The position numbers were made by a program, and so were the translations under genes. The notes under the pieces are model-generated. The model had not been told where the DNA came from. It did no database searches and worked only from the letters and a program-made list of their open reading frames with translations. Positions 27,020 to 35,302 of a stretch of DNA of 64,000 bases are shown here, one piece after another. Each line of letters begins with the position of its first letter. The stretch's first letter is position 1. This DNA comes from an uncultured Pelagibacteraceae bacterium (GTDB lineage Bacteria; Pseudomonadota; Alphaproteobacteria; Pelagibacterales; Pelagibacteraceae): positions 1-64,000 of the forward strand of contig CABXWY010000003.1 of the NCBI GenBank assembly GCA_902515985.1, written 5' to 3'.

Positions 27020-27985
27020 ATGAAAATATTGGCTATTCAGAACAGGATGGGAATTGGGGATATGATCATTTATTTGCCATTTATAGAGGCGATATCTAAA
27101 AAATTTAATACCAAAGTTGATATTTTAGTAAAAGATAGTTCCAAAGCATCAGAAATTTTGAAAGAAAATAAATTTATAAATGAAATTATAAATTTAGATA
27201 GGAATAATAGTAATAGAAAAGGAGTTCATGATGGTATTTTCGGATCCTTCAGCTTAGCAAGTCAATTAAAAACTTATAAATTCCAAAAAGTTTTTATATT
27301 TAATTCATCACTAAGATACAAACTAATTTGTAACTTTGCCTCTATTAAAGAGATATACCAATATCCTTTATTTAAAAAAAAAAAACAACATATAATATTA
27401 GCTGCGCAAAATTTTGTTAAGAATTCAATAGGTGAAACAGTAGAAAGCGAACCTATCATTAATATAAATGAGAGGAGTAAGATTGATGCTGCCAGCAAAT
27501 ATAAAATTACAAAAAAAGAAAAAAACATAATTTTGGGTATTGGAGGTTCTGGAGATACAAAAAGAATACCTTCGAGCATCTTCTTAAAATTTATGGAAAA
27601 GTGTAATCATGAATATGATTGTAGATTTTTTTTAGCTACAGGAAATAAAGTTGCAGAACAAAGTATTTTAAAGGATATTCTAAATTCAAAATTCAAATCG
27701 AAATGCCTCCCTTTAGATCAAATGAGTTTATTGCAAACATTTCCTTTAATTGCTAATTGTGATGTCGCAATTTGTAACGATTCTAGTTTTAGTCACTTAT
27801 CAGCTGCAATAAGAATACCAACGATAGTTTTAATGGCTGATACACCATTACTTTACGGAAGCTATAGTTCAAAAATGTTTCCAATTATTCCCGAGGGAGA
27901 AACTACAGTATATCATGATACTCTAGGCAAATATAAAATTGATCCCCAAAAAATTTTTAACAAATTTAAAGATTTAATTAACTAA
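27020..27985 (+). CDS. Glycosyltransferase family 9 (heptosyltransferase-like)
   Basis: The protein resembles ADP-heptose:LPS heptosyltransferases of family GT9. The N-terminus MKILAIQNRMGIGDMIIYLP corresponds to the acceptor-site block, and CDVAICNDSSFSHLSAAI matches the donor-binding GNDSGxxHLAAA region. At 321 residues it fits. It probably extends lipopolysaccharide or another surface glycan, but the sugar donor is unknown. It ends eight bases inside the convergent DnaJ-domain gene. Confidence 0.78.
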   Translation: MKILAIQNRMGIGDMIIYLPFIEAISKKFNTKVDILVKDSSKASEILKENKFINEIINLDRNNSNRKGVHDGIFGSFSLASQLKTYKFQKVFIFNSSLRYKLICNFASIKEIYQYPLFKKKKQHIILAAQNFVKNSIGETVESEPIININERSKIDAASKYKITKKEKNIILGIGGSGDTKRIPSSIFLKFMEKCNHEYDCRFFLATGNKVAEQSILKDILNSKFKSKCLPLDQMSLLQTFPLIANCDVAICNDSSFSHLSAAIRIPTIVLMADTPLLYGSYSSKMFPIIPEGETTVYHDTLGKYKIDPQKIFNKFKDLIN

Positions 27986-28487
27986 TATCTTTTAAAACTA
28001 CTTCCTTAGCTTCATTTACTATCGATGCCAACCTTGATAACTCTGGGCTGACATCTGGGTGAATTTTTTTCATAATATTTTTATAAGATTTCATAACTTC
28101 TTCTTTGGAATATTTTTTTTTTGTATTCAAATTAAGTATTTTGTAAGCCTCATCCAAGGATATTGATTGGCTATTATTAGCGGATCCCATGTTATTAAAG
28201 TTAAATCTACCTGAATTTCTCAAAAATCTTAATAAACCCCAAATTCTCAAAATTTGAAGCAAAGTGAGCCCTGCTTTAGTCTTTATAAGAGGTAAAATCA
28301 TTAATAAAAAAGGTAGTGAAAATATGTATCTGCCTGCAAAAGCCATTATAACTGCAAGCAATATTGATAAAATAATAGTGAAAGTTCTTATTCCCTTTGA
28401 GATTTTAGCGCTTGAGGTTTTAACAAACCAATTAAGTAGTAAATAAACTAGGACAAAAATAATAAGTGTTAAGAAAAAAATATTCAT
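27978..28487 (-). CDS. Membrane-anchored DnaJ-domain protein
   Basis: This 169-residue protein has two or three N-terminal hydrophobic segments, a basic linker, and a C-terminal J-domain with the HPD motif (KKIHPDVSPE) near residue 145. J-domains stimulate the ATPase of DnaK-type chaperones. The layout (membrane segments first, J-domain at the C-terminus) is that of mitochondrial-import Tim14/Pam18-like and bacterial DjlA-like proteins. The partner and role are not known. It is divergent from ptrB with seven bases between starts. Confidence 0.75.
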   Translation of the reverse strand: MNIFFLTLIIFVLVYLLLNWFVKTSSAKISKGIRTFTIILSILLAVIMAFAGRYIFSLPFLLMILPLIKTKAGLTLLQILRIWGLLRFLRNSGRFNFNNMGSANNSQSISLDEAYKILNLNTKKKYSKEEVMKSYKNIMKKIHPDVSPELSRLASIVNEAKEVVLKDIS

Positions 28488-28494
28488 GTATTAA

Positions 28495-30579
28495 ATGTTG
28501 AAGATGAAAATACCACAATTAGATAAAAAACCAGAACTAAAAACTTGTCACAATGTGACATGGGAGGATAATTATAGCTGGATTCATCAAAAAAATATTT
28601 TAGAAGTTTTAAAAGATAGTTCTAAGCTATTACCAGAGATTCGGAAATATCTAGAGGATGAAAATAGTTATACTGAAAATAATTTAAAAGATACCAAACA
28701 AACTCAAAAGATACTTTTTGACGAAATCAAAGGTAGAATAAAATTAGACGATGAGTCACTTCCATTTAAGGATAAAAATTATGAATATTGGACTAAAACA
28801 ACTACAAAAGGGAATTACTCGATAAAATTAAGAAAAAAAATTGGATCTGAAGACATTGAGGAAATCTGGAATGGAGACAAAGAAAAAGAAAAAGTAAAAG
28901 CAGAATATTTTGGGGTTGGTGATTTAGATGTAAGCCATAACGATAAATATCTAGCATACTCATTAGATTTAAAAGGATCAGAATATTTTACTATCTATAT
29001 AAAAGAAATTAAAACAGACAAATTTATTACTGAAAAAATAGAAAATACCTCTGGCTCAGTTTTATTTAGTTTAGATGATAATTATATTTTTTACTCAAAG
29101 CTTGATGAAAACCATAGACCGAGACAAATCTTTAGACATGAAATTGGAAAATCAATTAAAGATGATCTTTTAATTTTTGAGGAAAAAACTCCGGCATTTA
29201 CAGTGAGTATAGGTATAAGCGCTGATGAAAAATATTATTTTATTAGTTCATCTGATCATAATACATCTGAAAAATATTTTTTTAAAACTGATGAAAAAAT
29301 ACCTATTCCAAAATTAGTCAGAAAAAGAGAAAAAGGAATAATTTACAGTATTAATTCTTGGGGGAATTATTTTTATATTCATACTAATAAAGATGCTGAA
29401 GATTTTAAAATAGAAAGATCAAAAAATATAGAATCAACAGAATGGGAAATATTTATTCCTGCAAAAAATGAAACTATGGTTGGTGGTCTTACATTTTTAA
29501 ATAATTGGATTATTAGATCTGAACTTACAAATGCTTTAGATAAAATTTTTGTGAGGGACATTAAATCAAACAAAGAGGAAGAAATTATTTTTACAGAAGA
29601 AGGTGTTTATGATGCAAATATATCGCTAATACAAAAGGATAAAAAAACTGACTTAATTTATATATCTTACTCAACACCAAAAACTCAATCTAGGACATAT
29701 TTATACAACTTAAAAACTAAAGAAAAAAAATTAGTAAAAGAACAAATAATTCCTTCTGGTCACGATCCAAATAATTATATAGTTGAAAGACTAGAATGTA
29801 GCTCCAACGATGGAAGAAAAGTTCCATTAACTATAACTAGACATAAGGATACACCTATTGATGGATCAGCAAATCTTCTTTTGTATGGATATGGTTCATA
29901 TGGTGCTTCAATGTCTCCATCTTTTTCTACTACTAGATTGAGTCTAATAAATCGAGATATCATTTGGGTGACTGCACATATTCGTGGGGGCATGGAAAGA
30001 GGAATGAAGTGGTGGAAAGAAGGTAAGCTACTGAATAAAAAAAATACCTTCAATGATTATATAGCTGTTGCTAATTTTTTAATCCAAAAAAAATATACGT
30101 CAAAAGGAAAAATTATTGGTATGGGGGGATCTGCTGGTGGATTACTTATGGGAGCAGTTGTGAATAAATCTCCAGATTTATTTTTAGGGATAATAATGGC
30201 TGTTCCTTTCGTTGATAGTTTAACAACTAACTTGGATCATTCTTTACCATTAACAATCGGAGAATTTGATGAATTTGGAAATGCTAAGGATAATAAAGAT
30301 CATTTTGATTATATCTATTCTTACGCTCCCTATAATAATATTAAGAAAATGGATTACCCTAATATTTTAATTACTACCAGCTTAAGTGATAATAGAGTTT
30401 TATTTGACGAACCAGCAAAGTTCACTGCGAAACTCAGAGAATATAAAACTGATACAAATCTTTTGCTTCTAAAGACTGAAATGAATGCGGGCCATGGGGG
30501 TAAATCTGGTCGAGATGGTGCAATTGAGGAAATAGCTTTCGACTATGCATTTATTTTAAAAATATCAGGAAAAATTTAA
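28495..30579 (+). CDS. ptrB: Oligopeptidase B (prolyl oligopeptidase family)
   Basis: This is a serine peptidase of family S9A that cleaves short peptides, in oligopeptidase B after basic residues. The catalytic Ser is in GMGGSAGGLLMG, the Asp in SLSDNRVLFDEP and the His in NAGHGGKSGRDG. A beta-propeller gate precedes the hydrolase domain. The 694 residues are normal. It is cytosolic, with no signal peptide. An ATG three codons downstream (28504) is an alternative start. Basic-residue preference is inferred from the family. Confidence 0.92.
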   Translation: MLKMKIPQLDKKPELKTCHNVTWEDNYSWIHQKNILEVLKDSSKLLPEIRKYLEDENSYTENNLKDTKQTQKILFDEIKGRIKLDDESLPFKDKNYEYWTKTTTKGNYSIKLRKKIGSEDIEEIWNGDKEKEKVKAEYFGVGDLDVSHNDKYLAYSLDLKGSEYFTIYIKEIKTDKFITEKIENTSGSVLFSLDDNYIFYSKLDENHRPRQIFRHEIGKSIKDDLLIFEEKTPAFTVSIGISADEKYYFISSSDHNTSEKYFFKTDEKIPIPKLVRKREKGIIYSINSWGNYFYIHTNKDAEDFKIERSKNIESTEWEIFIPAKNETMVGGLTFLNNWIIRSELTNALDKIFVRDIKSNKEEEIIFTEEGVYDANISLIQKDKKTDLIYISYSTPKTQSRTYLYNLKTKEKKLVKEQIIPSGHDPNNYIVERLECSSNDGRKVPLTITRHKDTPIDGSANLLLYGYGSYGASMSPSFSTTRLSLINRDIIWVTAHIRGGMERGMKWWKEGKLLNKKNTFNDYIAVANFLIQKKYTSKGKIIGMGGSAGGLLMGAVVNKSPDLFLGIIMAVPFVDSLTTNLDHSLPLTIGEFDEFGNAKDNKDHFDYIYSYAPYNNIKKMDYPNILITTSLSDNRVLFDEPAKFTAKLREYKTDTNLLLLKTEMNAGHGGKSGRDGAIEEIAFDYAFILKISGKI

Positions 30580-30585
30580 TTGTAT

Positions 30586-30615
30586 CTTGAAAAAACAAAC
30601 TTGATACCTACATAA
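30586..30615 (+). promoter_or_regulatory. Candidate heat-shock (RpoH/sigma-32) promoter of hsp20
   Basis: CTTGAAA at 30586-30592, a 14-base spacer, then CCTACATAA from 30607, which fits the sigma-32 -10 consensus better than the housekeeping one. The start of hsp20 is 66 bases after the -10 start. The match in -35 and spacing with the groESL candidate at 13299 strengthens both. Confidence 0.65.
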
Positions 30616-30672
30616 CTCGAGTAAGTTGCCTAAATGGGGCTTACATTAAACCTTGCTAACAAAGGAGGAAAT

Positions 30673-31119
30673 ATGACAAGTAAGGATCTATCTATATTTA
30701 ACTCTCTCAGACCTTTTTCAATTGGTTTTGATGATATGTTTGATCAATTTGAAAATATGCTGGGTAATGGTGGTTTGACAATGCAATCTAACTATCCACC
30801 TTACAACATCAGAAAAACAGGGAAAGACAAATATTCAATTGAAGTCGCTCTTGCAGGTTTTTCAAAAAAAGATGTAGAAGTAGAGTTTGAAGATAATTTA
30901 TTAACAGTTAGAACAAAACAAGTTGATAAATCTGAAGATAAAACTGAAGATGGTGAGATTATTCATAAGGGAATTTCTCAAAGGCAATTTGCAAGATCAT
31001 TTACTATAGCAGACGATGTTAAAGTGAATGGTGCTGAGCTTAAAGATGGTCTTTTAACAATTCCTTGTGAAAGAATTGTACCAGATTATAAAAAAAAAAA
31101 ACTTATTGAGATAAAATAA
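30673..31119 (+). CDS. Small heat-shock protein Hsp20 (IbpA-like)
   Basis: This is a small ATP-independent chaperone that holds unfolding proteins. The alpha-crystallin domain spans roughly residues 40-130, with VALAGFSKKDVEVEF, GISQRQFARSF and the closing GLLTIPCER motif. I chose the ATG at 30673, preceded by the strong site AAAGGAGG at 30661-30668; the longer frame from 30634 would bury this site. The resulting 148 residues fit class A Hsp20. A heat-shock-type promoter candidate lies upstream and a strong hairpin downstream. Confidence 0.94.
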   Translation: MTSKDLSIFNSLRPFSIGFDDMFDQFENMLGNGGLTMQSNYPPYNIRKTGKDKYSIEVALAGFSKKDVEVEFEDNLLTVRTKQVDKSEDKTEDGEIIHKGISQRQFARSFTIADDVKVNGAELKDGLLTIPCERIVPDYKKKKLIEIK

Positions 31120-31131
31120 GTATTAACCTTG

Positions 31132-31155
31132 CTTGTGGGGATCTATCCCCACAAG
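31132..31155. terminator. Perfect hairpin between hsp20 and a convergent lipoprotein gene
   Basis: CTTGTGGGGA (31132-31141) and TCCCCACAAG (31146-31155) form a perfect ten-base-pair stem with loop TCTA. It abuts the stop of the lipoprotein gene at 31156. There is no T-run on either side, so it may act as a bidirectional mRNA 3' end stabiliser or a weak terminator. Confidence 0.65.
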
Positions 31156-31461
31156 TTAAAAACACCCTTTTGAAACAAAACCAATCACCATATCGTTATT
31201 ACTAATTTCAAATTTTCTTTCACACGGAATTCCATATTTTTTTGTTTTATATACAAAAACTTTTGTACCTGTATCTGACCTCTCCTCTTTATTAGGTAAA
31301 CCCATAACAATTTTTAGTTCAGAAACAGGCTGGCCAATAAATTTGCTTAATTTTTCATTTTCTTTTTTAACAATTTGATCTGTTTTATTCTTTACAGTTT
31401 GGCAACCTGTCAGGTTGATCAAGAGAAGAGTTAAGACAAATAATAGCGTTATAGATCGCAC
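31156..31461 (-). CDS. Small lipoprotein of unknown function
   Basis: The 101-residue protein begins with a signal peptide ending in the lipobox LTGC near residue 20, so it is predicted to be lipid-anchored. The mature part contains FIGQPVSELKIVMGLPNKEE and ends with VIGFVSKGCF, reminiscent of small SmpA/BamE-like folds in which a G-x-P-x-x-E/D motif is followed by a beta-sheet; that link is weak. Two Cys in the mature part (CERKF and GCF) may pair in the periplasm. It is convergent with hsp20. Confidence 0.62.
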   Translation of the reverse strand: MRSITLLFVLTLLLINLTGCQTVKNKTDQIVKKENEKLSKFIGQPVSELKIVMGLPNKEERSDTGTKVFVYKTKKYGIPCERKFEISNNDMVIGFVSKGCF

Positions 31462-31590
31462 TTGGTCACTTTAGCAGATTTGTTTTAATAAAATATTAAA
31501 TTCTAAGTTGTAAAATGTTAATAAACCTTTCAATTCATAAGAATTTTTTAAAAAAATCGTTTATTGTCCAAGCTTATTTGGAGGATTTAA

Positions 31591-32901
31591 ATGTTAGATA
31601 AATATTTTAATTACAAAAAACATAAGACAAATTTTAAAACCGAAGTAATTGCCGGGGTTACTACTTTCTTAACAATGGCATATATCATGTTTTTAAATCC
31701 CTTTATTCTGTCAGGAGAATTTGCAGGACCAGAAAAAGGTTTCTTTGATTTCGGGGCTGTTTTCACAGCAACAATTTTAGCTACATCTTTGGCATGTTTT
31801 ATCATGGCTTTCTATGGAAAAACCTGGCCGATAGGTTTAGCTCCAGGAATGGGTATTAATGCATTTGTTGCTTTTGGTGTTGTTGCAGGAATGGGCTACA
31901 CACCTCAAGAAGCGCTCGGAGCTGTTCTGGTAGCTGGTGTATTATTTTTAATTATATCCTTAACGCCAATAAGATCTTGGTTAATTAATTCTATACCTAA
32001 GAGTTTAAAATTAGGAATAGGAGCTGGTATAGGATTATTTTTAGCAATTATTGGATTAGAAATTATGGGGGTAGTAGGCGATCATCCAGTTACGCTTGTT
32101 ACTTTAGGAGATATAAAAAATCCACTAGTTATTCTTGGTTGTCTGACTTTTGTGGCAATTATTGTTATGGAAAAACTAAATATTAAAGGAAATATAATAA
32201 TTGGAATTATTGCTTTTAGTATTATTGCTTGGTTAAGTGGACTAGCTAAATTTAATGGAGTTGTAGGAAGTATACCTCCGATGACATATCTATTTGATTT
32301 TGATTTATCAGCTGCTTTGACTGCGAGCATGTCTACAGTTGTATTTACGTTACTATTTATAGATTTTTTTGATACTGCTGGAACTTTAACTTCGGTGGCA
32401 AATGTTGCGGGCAAGGTTGATAATAAAGGTAGAGTCCAAGACATTAATAAAGCTATGATGGCAGATAGCGTTGGAACAGTAGCAGGAGCTTTTATGGGAA
32501 CCACAACTGTAACAAGCTATGTTGAGTCTGGAGCTGGTGTAAAAGCTGGAGGCAGAACTGGAATGACATCTTTAGTAATTGGTGTTTTGTTTCTTGCATG
32601 TTTATTTTTTGCACCTCTTGCAACAAGTTTACCAAAAGAAATTGATGGAGCGGCTTTATTATATGTAGCTGTTTTATTCGTAAGAAATATTACTGATATA
32701 GAATGGGATGACATTGCAGAATCAGCTCCCGCTGTACTTGCCATGATAGCAATGCCTTTAACATACAGTATAAGCAATGGTATAGCGTTAGCTTTTATTT
32801 CTTATGCTTTAATAAAAATATTCACAGGTAAATTTTCTACGACTTCCCCTGCCATATGGGTAATTGCAGTTCTTAGTGCGATAAGTTTTGCTGTAGCTTA
32901 A
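31591..32901 (+). CDS. NCS2-family purine permease (AzgA/PbuG type)
   Basis: This is a proton-coupled importer of hypoxanthine, guanine or adenine. The 436-residue protein has about 12-14 hydrophobic helices and family motifs including GVTTFLTMAYIMFLNP at the N-terminus, LAPGMGINAFVAF, and a downstream FFDTAGTL block followed by TTTVTSYVESGAGVKAGGRTG. A good ribosome site GGAGG lies just upstream. It is convergent with a purine phosphoribosyltransferase, so the two form a salvage pair. The exact base transported is not determined by these motifs. Confidence 0.92.
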   Translation: MLDKYFNYKKHKTNFKTEVIAGVTTFLTMAYIMFLNPFILSGEFAGPEKGFFDFGAVFTATILATSLACFIMAFYGKTWPIGLAPGMGINAFVAFGVVAGMGYTPQEALGAVLVAGVLFLIISLTPIRSWLINSIPKSLKLGIGAGIGLFLAIIGLEIMGVVGDHPVTLVTLGDIKNPLVILGCLTFVAIIVMEKLNIKGNIIIGIIAFSIIAWLSGLAKFNGVVGSIPPMTYLFDFDLSAALTASMSTVVFTLLFIDFFDTAGTLTSVANVAGKVDNKGRVQDINKAMMADSVGTVAGAFMGTTTVTSYVESGAGVKAGGRTGMTSLVIGVLFLACLFFAPLATSLPKEIDGAALLYVAVLFVRNITDIEWDDIAESAPAVLAMIAMPLTYSISNGIALAFISYALIKIFTGKFSTTSPAIWVIAVLSAISFAVA

Positions 32902-32914
32902 ATTTATTTAAAAA

Positions 32915-32940
32915 TAAGGCCAGATTTAATTCTGGCCTTA
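32915..32940. terminator. Bidirectional terminator between purine permease and phosphoribosyltransferase
   Basis: TAAGGCCAGA (32915-32924) pairs perfectly with TCTGGCCTTA (32931-32940), with A-rich bases before and T-rich bases after, so the stem can terminate both strands. The phosphoribosyltransferase stop lies inside its right arm. Confidence 0.82.
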
Positions 32941-33459
32941 CTTATTTCTCTCTTTTATTTTATCAATAGATATTTCCTCATAATGTTCAGTTGGTTGAAC
33001 AATCCAAGGATCTCCATCTAATTTAATAGGACAAAAATCTGGGTTAAATTTAGAAGATTTTTTTTTCCATAAACAAGCAGTTTTAATTTCTTTTATGTAA
33101 CTTTTTACCGGTTCATAATTTTTTAACCAATCAATACTTCTGTTTAAAGTAAGCCCAGTATCTGATAAGTCATCAACCAGCAGAACTCTTTCAAAGTCTT
33201 TTTGTTGAGCTATTGAGCTTATGTCTCTTGCAAAAGTAAGATCTCCCTGCTTATCCTCTAATCCTTTTCCTGAATAGCTTTGTATAACAATATAAGCTGT
33301 GGGTAATTTAAATATTCTTGATAAAATATCTATTATAGGTGCTGCTCCTCTCATAATACCAACAAGCACAGTTGGTTTGAATTTTTTATCTACCTCTATT
33401 GCAAGCTTTTCAACAGTATCTAGGTATTCCTGAAAATTTATTATTAATTTTTTTTCCAT
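32938..33459 (-). CDS. Purine phosphoribosyltransferase (xanthine/guanine/hypoxanthine type)
   Basis: The protein joins a purine base to PRPP. The PRPP-binding motif VLLVDDLSDTGLTL is clear, and the loop VGIMRGAAPI precedes it. At 173 residues it is closest in size and layout to Gpt/hypoxanthine phosphoribosyltransferases. A C-terminal WIVQPTEHYEE block carries acidic residues. It faces the purine permease, which supports purine salvage. Base specificity cannot be read with confidence, so no symbol is given. Confidence 0.82.
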   Translation of the reverse strand: MEKKLIINFQEYLDTVEKLAIEVDKKFKPTVLVGIMRGAAPIIDILSRIFKLPTAYIVIQSYSGKGLEDKQGDLTFARDISSIAQQKDFERVLLVDDLSDTGLTLNRSIDWLKNYEPVKSYIKEIKTACLWKKKSSKFNPDFCPIKLDGDPWIVQPTEHYEEISIDKIKERNK

Positions 33460-33501
33460 TTATAATTATTATTATAGTATTAGATTTAATTAAATATATT
33501 T

Positions 33502-34392
33502 ATGAAAATATTTGACTGTTTTATGTATTTTGATGAAGATTTAGTTTTGGATTTAAGACTTAATCTTTTGGATGATCAAGTAGATTATTTTGTAATAGTT
33601 GAAAGTAAATTCAATCACAAAGGTGAAAAAAGAGACTTAAAATTTGATATTGATAGATACCAAAGTTTCAAAAAAAAAATTCTCTATTTGGTTTACGATC
33701 AAATACCAAATAATTTAGATATTATTAAAGAAGATGAGGATAAGGATATTACAATTAGCAAATACATGTTTAATGCAGGAAAAAGAGAAAATAGCCAAAG
33801 AAACTTCATTCTAAATGGATTAGCAGAGGCTGATAATGAAGATTTAATTTTAATCTCCGATGTAGATGAAATACCTAATCTTAAAAATCTAGATTTTTCC
33901 AAAATTAATAAAAAAATTATAATGTTCAAACAAGAAATGTTTTATTATAAATTTAACTTAAAATTACCTAATTTTTCATGGATAGGAACAAAAGCTTGCA
34001 AGAAAAAGAATTTAAAAAGTCCTCAGTGGTTAAGAAACATAAAAGATAGGAAGTTTCCTTTTTATAGGTTAGATACTTTTTTTTCAGACAATAAATACTC
34101 AAGTATTAAATTCATAGATGACGGAGGGTGGCATTTTACAAATATTAAAACTCCTGAAGAAATTTATCACAAACTAAAGTCTTACCTTCATCACATTGAA
34201 TTTGAACTAGAACCTTTAACAATTAAACAAATTACAGAAATAATGAATGAAAAACGTGCAATATATAATTTAAATGTTGATCAAAGAACAAAAAAATTTG
34301 GTAAAGGAGAAAAGCTTTTGAAATATGATTTTCAGAAATTACCTGATTATATCAAAAACAACAAATCAAAATATGAAAGGTGGTTAGACTAA
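33502..34392 (+). CDS. Glycosyltransferase family 17 protein
   Basis: The protein fits family GT17, whose eukaryotic members add bisecting N-acetylglucosamine to N-glycans. Visible features are the start KIFDCFMYFDEDLVLDLRL, then VIVESKFNHKGEKR, a DXD-like ISDVDEIP metal site near residue 118, and GGWHFTNI toward the C-terminus. Bacterial members are thought to act on surface polysaccharides. It is 296 residues with no signal peptide. Its stop overlaps the next ATG (TAATG), so a DUF1330 protein is translated with it. Donor and acceptor are unknown. Confidence 0.8.
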   Translation: MKIFDCFMYFDEDLVLDLRLNLLDDQVDYFVIVESKFNHKGEKRDLKFDIDRYQSFKKKILYLVYDQIPNNLDIIKEDEDKDITISKYMFNAGKRENSQRNFILNGLAEADNEDLILISDVDEIPNLKNLDFSKINKKIIMFKQEMFYYKFNLKLPNFSWIGTKACKKKNLKSPQWLRNIKDRKFPFYRLDTFFSDNKYSSIKFIDDGGWHFTNIKTPEEIYHKLKSYLHHIEFELEPLTIKQITEIMNEKRAIYNLNVDQRTKKFGKGEKLLKYDFQKLPDYIKNNKSKYERWLD

Positions 34393-34679
34393 TGAAAGGT
34401 TACTGGGTATGTATATATGAAAAAATTGATAATCCTGAAAAATTAAAAGATTATGCCTCAAAGGCTAAGCCAGCCGTCGAAAAGTTTTCAGGAAAATTCA
34501 TTGTAAGAGGAGGAAAAAATAGAACTACTGAAGGTATTAATTCTCCACGCACTGTTGTTGTTGAATTCCCTGATTATAATTCAGCTATAGAATGTTATAA
34601 CTCGAAGGAATACCAAGATGCTCATGAAGTACTTAATGGACATGTTGTAAGACATCACCAAATAGTAGAAGGAATCTAA
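34392..34679 (+). CDS. DUF1330 domain protein
   Basis: This 95-residue protein matches DUF1330, a small alpha/beta-barrel dimer family: KGYWVCIYEKI, SGKFIVRGGK, RTVVVEFPDYNSAIECYNS and YQDAHEVLNGHVVR. I chose the ATG at 34392, which forms TAATG with the GT17 stop; the frame extends to 34380. The biochemical function of DUF1330 is not established. The position suggests cotranscription with the glycosyltransferase. Confidence 0.82.
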   Translation: MKGYWVCIYEKIDNPEKLKDYASKAKPAVEKFSGKFIVRGGKNRTTEGINSPRTVVVEFPDYNSAIECYNSKEYQDAHEVLNGHVVRHHQIVEGI

Positions 34680-35302
34680 TACTGAATAGGTTCATCATCT
34701 ATAGATCTCCACAAATACCAAGTAGCAACCGAACAGTAGGGTGAAAATTTTTTATATAATTTATCAACAAAATTTTTCGGTGGTAAATATTTTTTTTTAT
34801 AATTGTTAGATATCGCTCTTAAAAGGCCTATATCCTGCAAAGGCCAGATATTTTGTCTGTTAAAAGTGAAAAGCAAAATCATTTCAGCAGACCACCTACC
34901 GATCTGTCTTAAAGTTGATAGATATGCTATCGCATCTTCGTCATTCATATTCTTAATAATATTAGGATTAAAACTTTTATTATAAAACTTTCTAGCTAGT
35001 TCTTTAATACCTTTAACTTTTTGACGACTTAATCCACATTTTTTTAGCTGTTGTGAACTTAATTTATTTACTGTTTTTGGGTTTATTTTATTTTTACAAA
35101 GCTTTTTAAATTTTATAAATACAGAGTTTGCCGCAGCAACACTGATCTGTTGGCCTATAATGCTTTTACATAGAGAAAAAAAAACATCCTTTCTGGTAGT
35201 TAAAAATGTGTCATCATACTTTTTTATTAGTGACCTCATAATCTTATCTTTCGAAGATAAATAACTGATTGCTTTATTCCAGTATTTAGGTGGTTTAGTC
35301 AT
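34676..35302 (-). CDS. DNA-3-methyladenine glycosylase II-like (HhH-GPD) protein
   Basis: The enzyme excises alkylated bases and begins base-excision repair. It carries the HhH-GPD fold: SIIGQQISVAAAN near the start, a hairpin LRQIGRWSAEMIL, and the catalytic Asp in WPLQDIGLL. At 208 residues it is like short AlkA/MAG-type glycosylases. There is no Fe-S cluster motif, which argues against endonuclease III. It overlaps the EamA transporter gene by eight bases and is probably cotranscribed. Confidence 0.88.
   Translation of the reverse strand: MTKPPKYWNKAISYLSSKDKIMRSLIKKYDDTFLTTRKDVFFSLCKSIIGQQISVAAANSVFIKFKKLCKNKINPKTVNKLSSQQLKKCGLSRQKVKGIKELARKFYNKSFNPNIIKNMNDEDAIAYLSTLRQIGRWSAEMILLFTFNRQNIWPLQDIGLLRAISNNYKKKYLPPKNFVDKLYKKFSPYCSVATWYLWRSIDDEPIQY

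Noticed and set aside
31462-31590. Possible purine riboswitch before the purine permease
   Set aside because: No three-way junction with the conserved loop sequences was found; only a ribosome site is clear.
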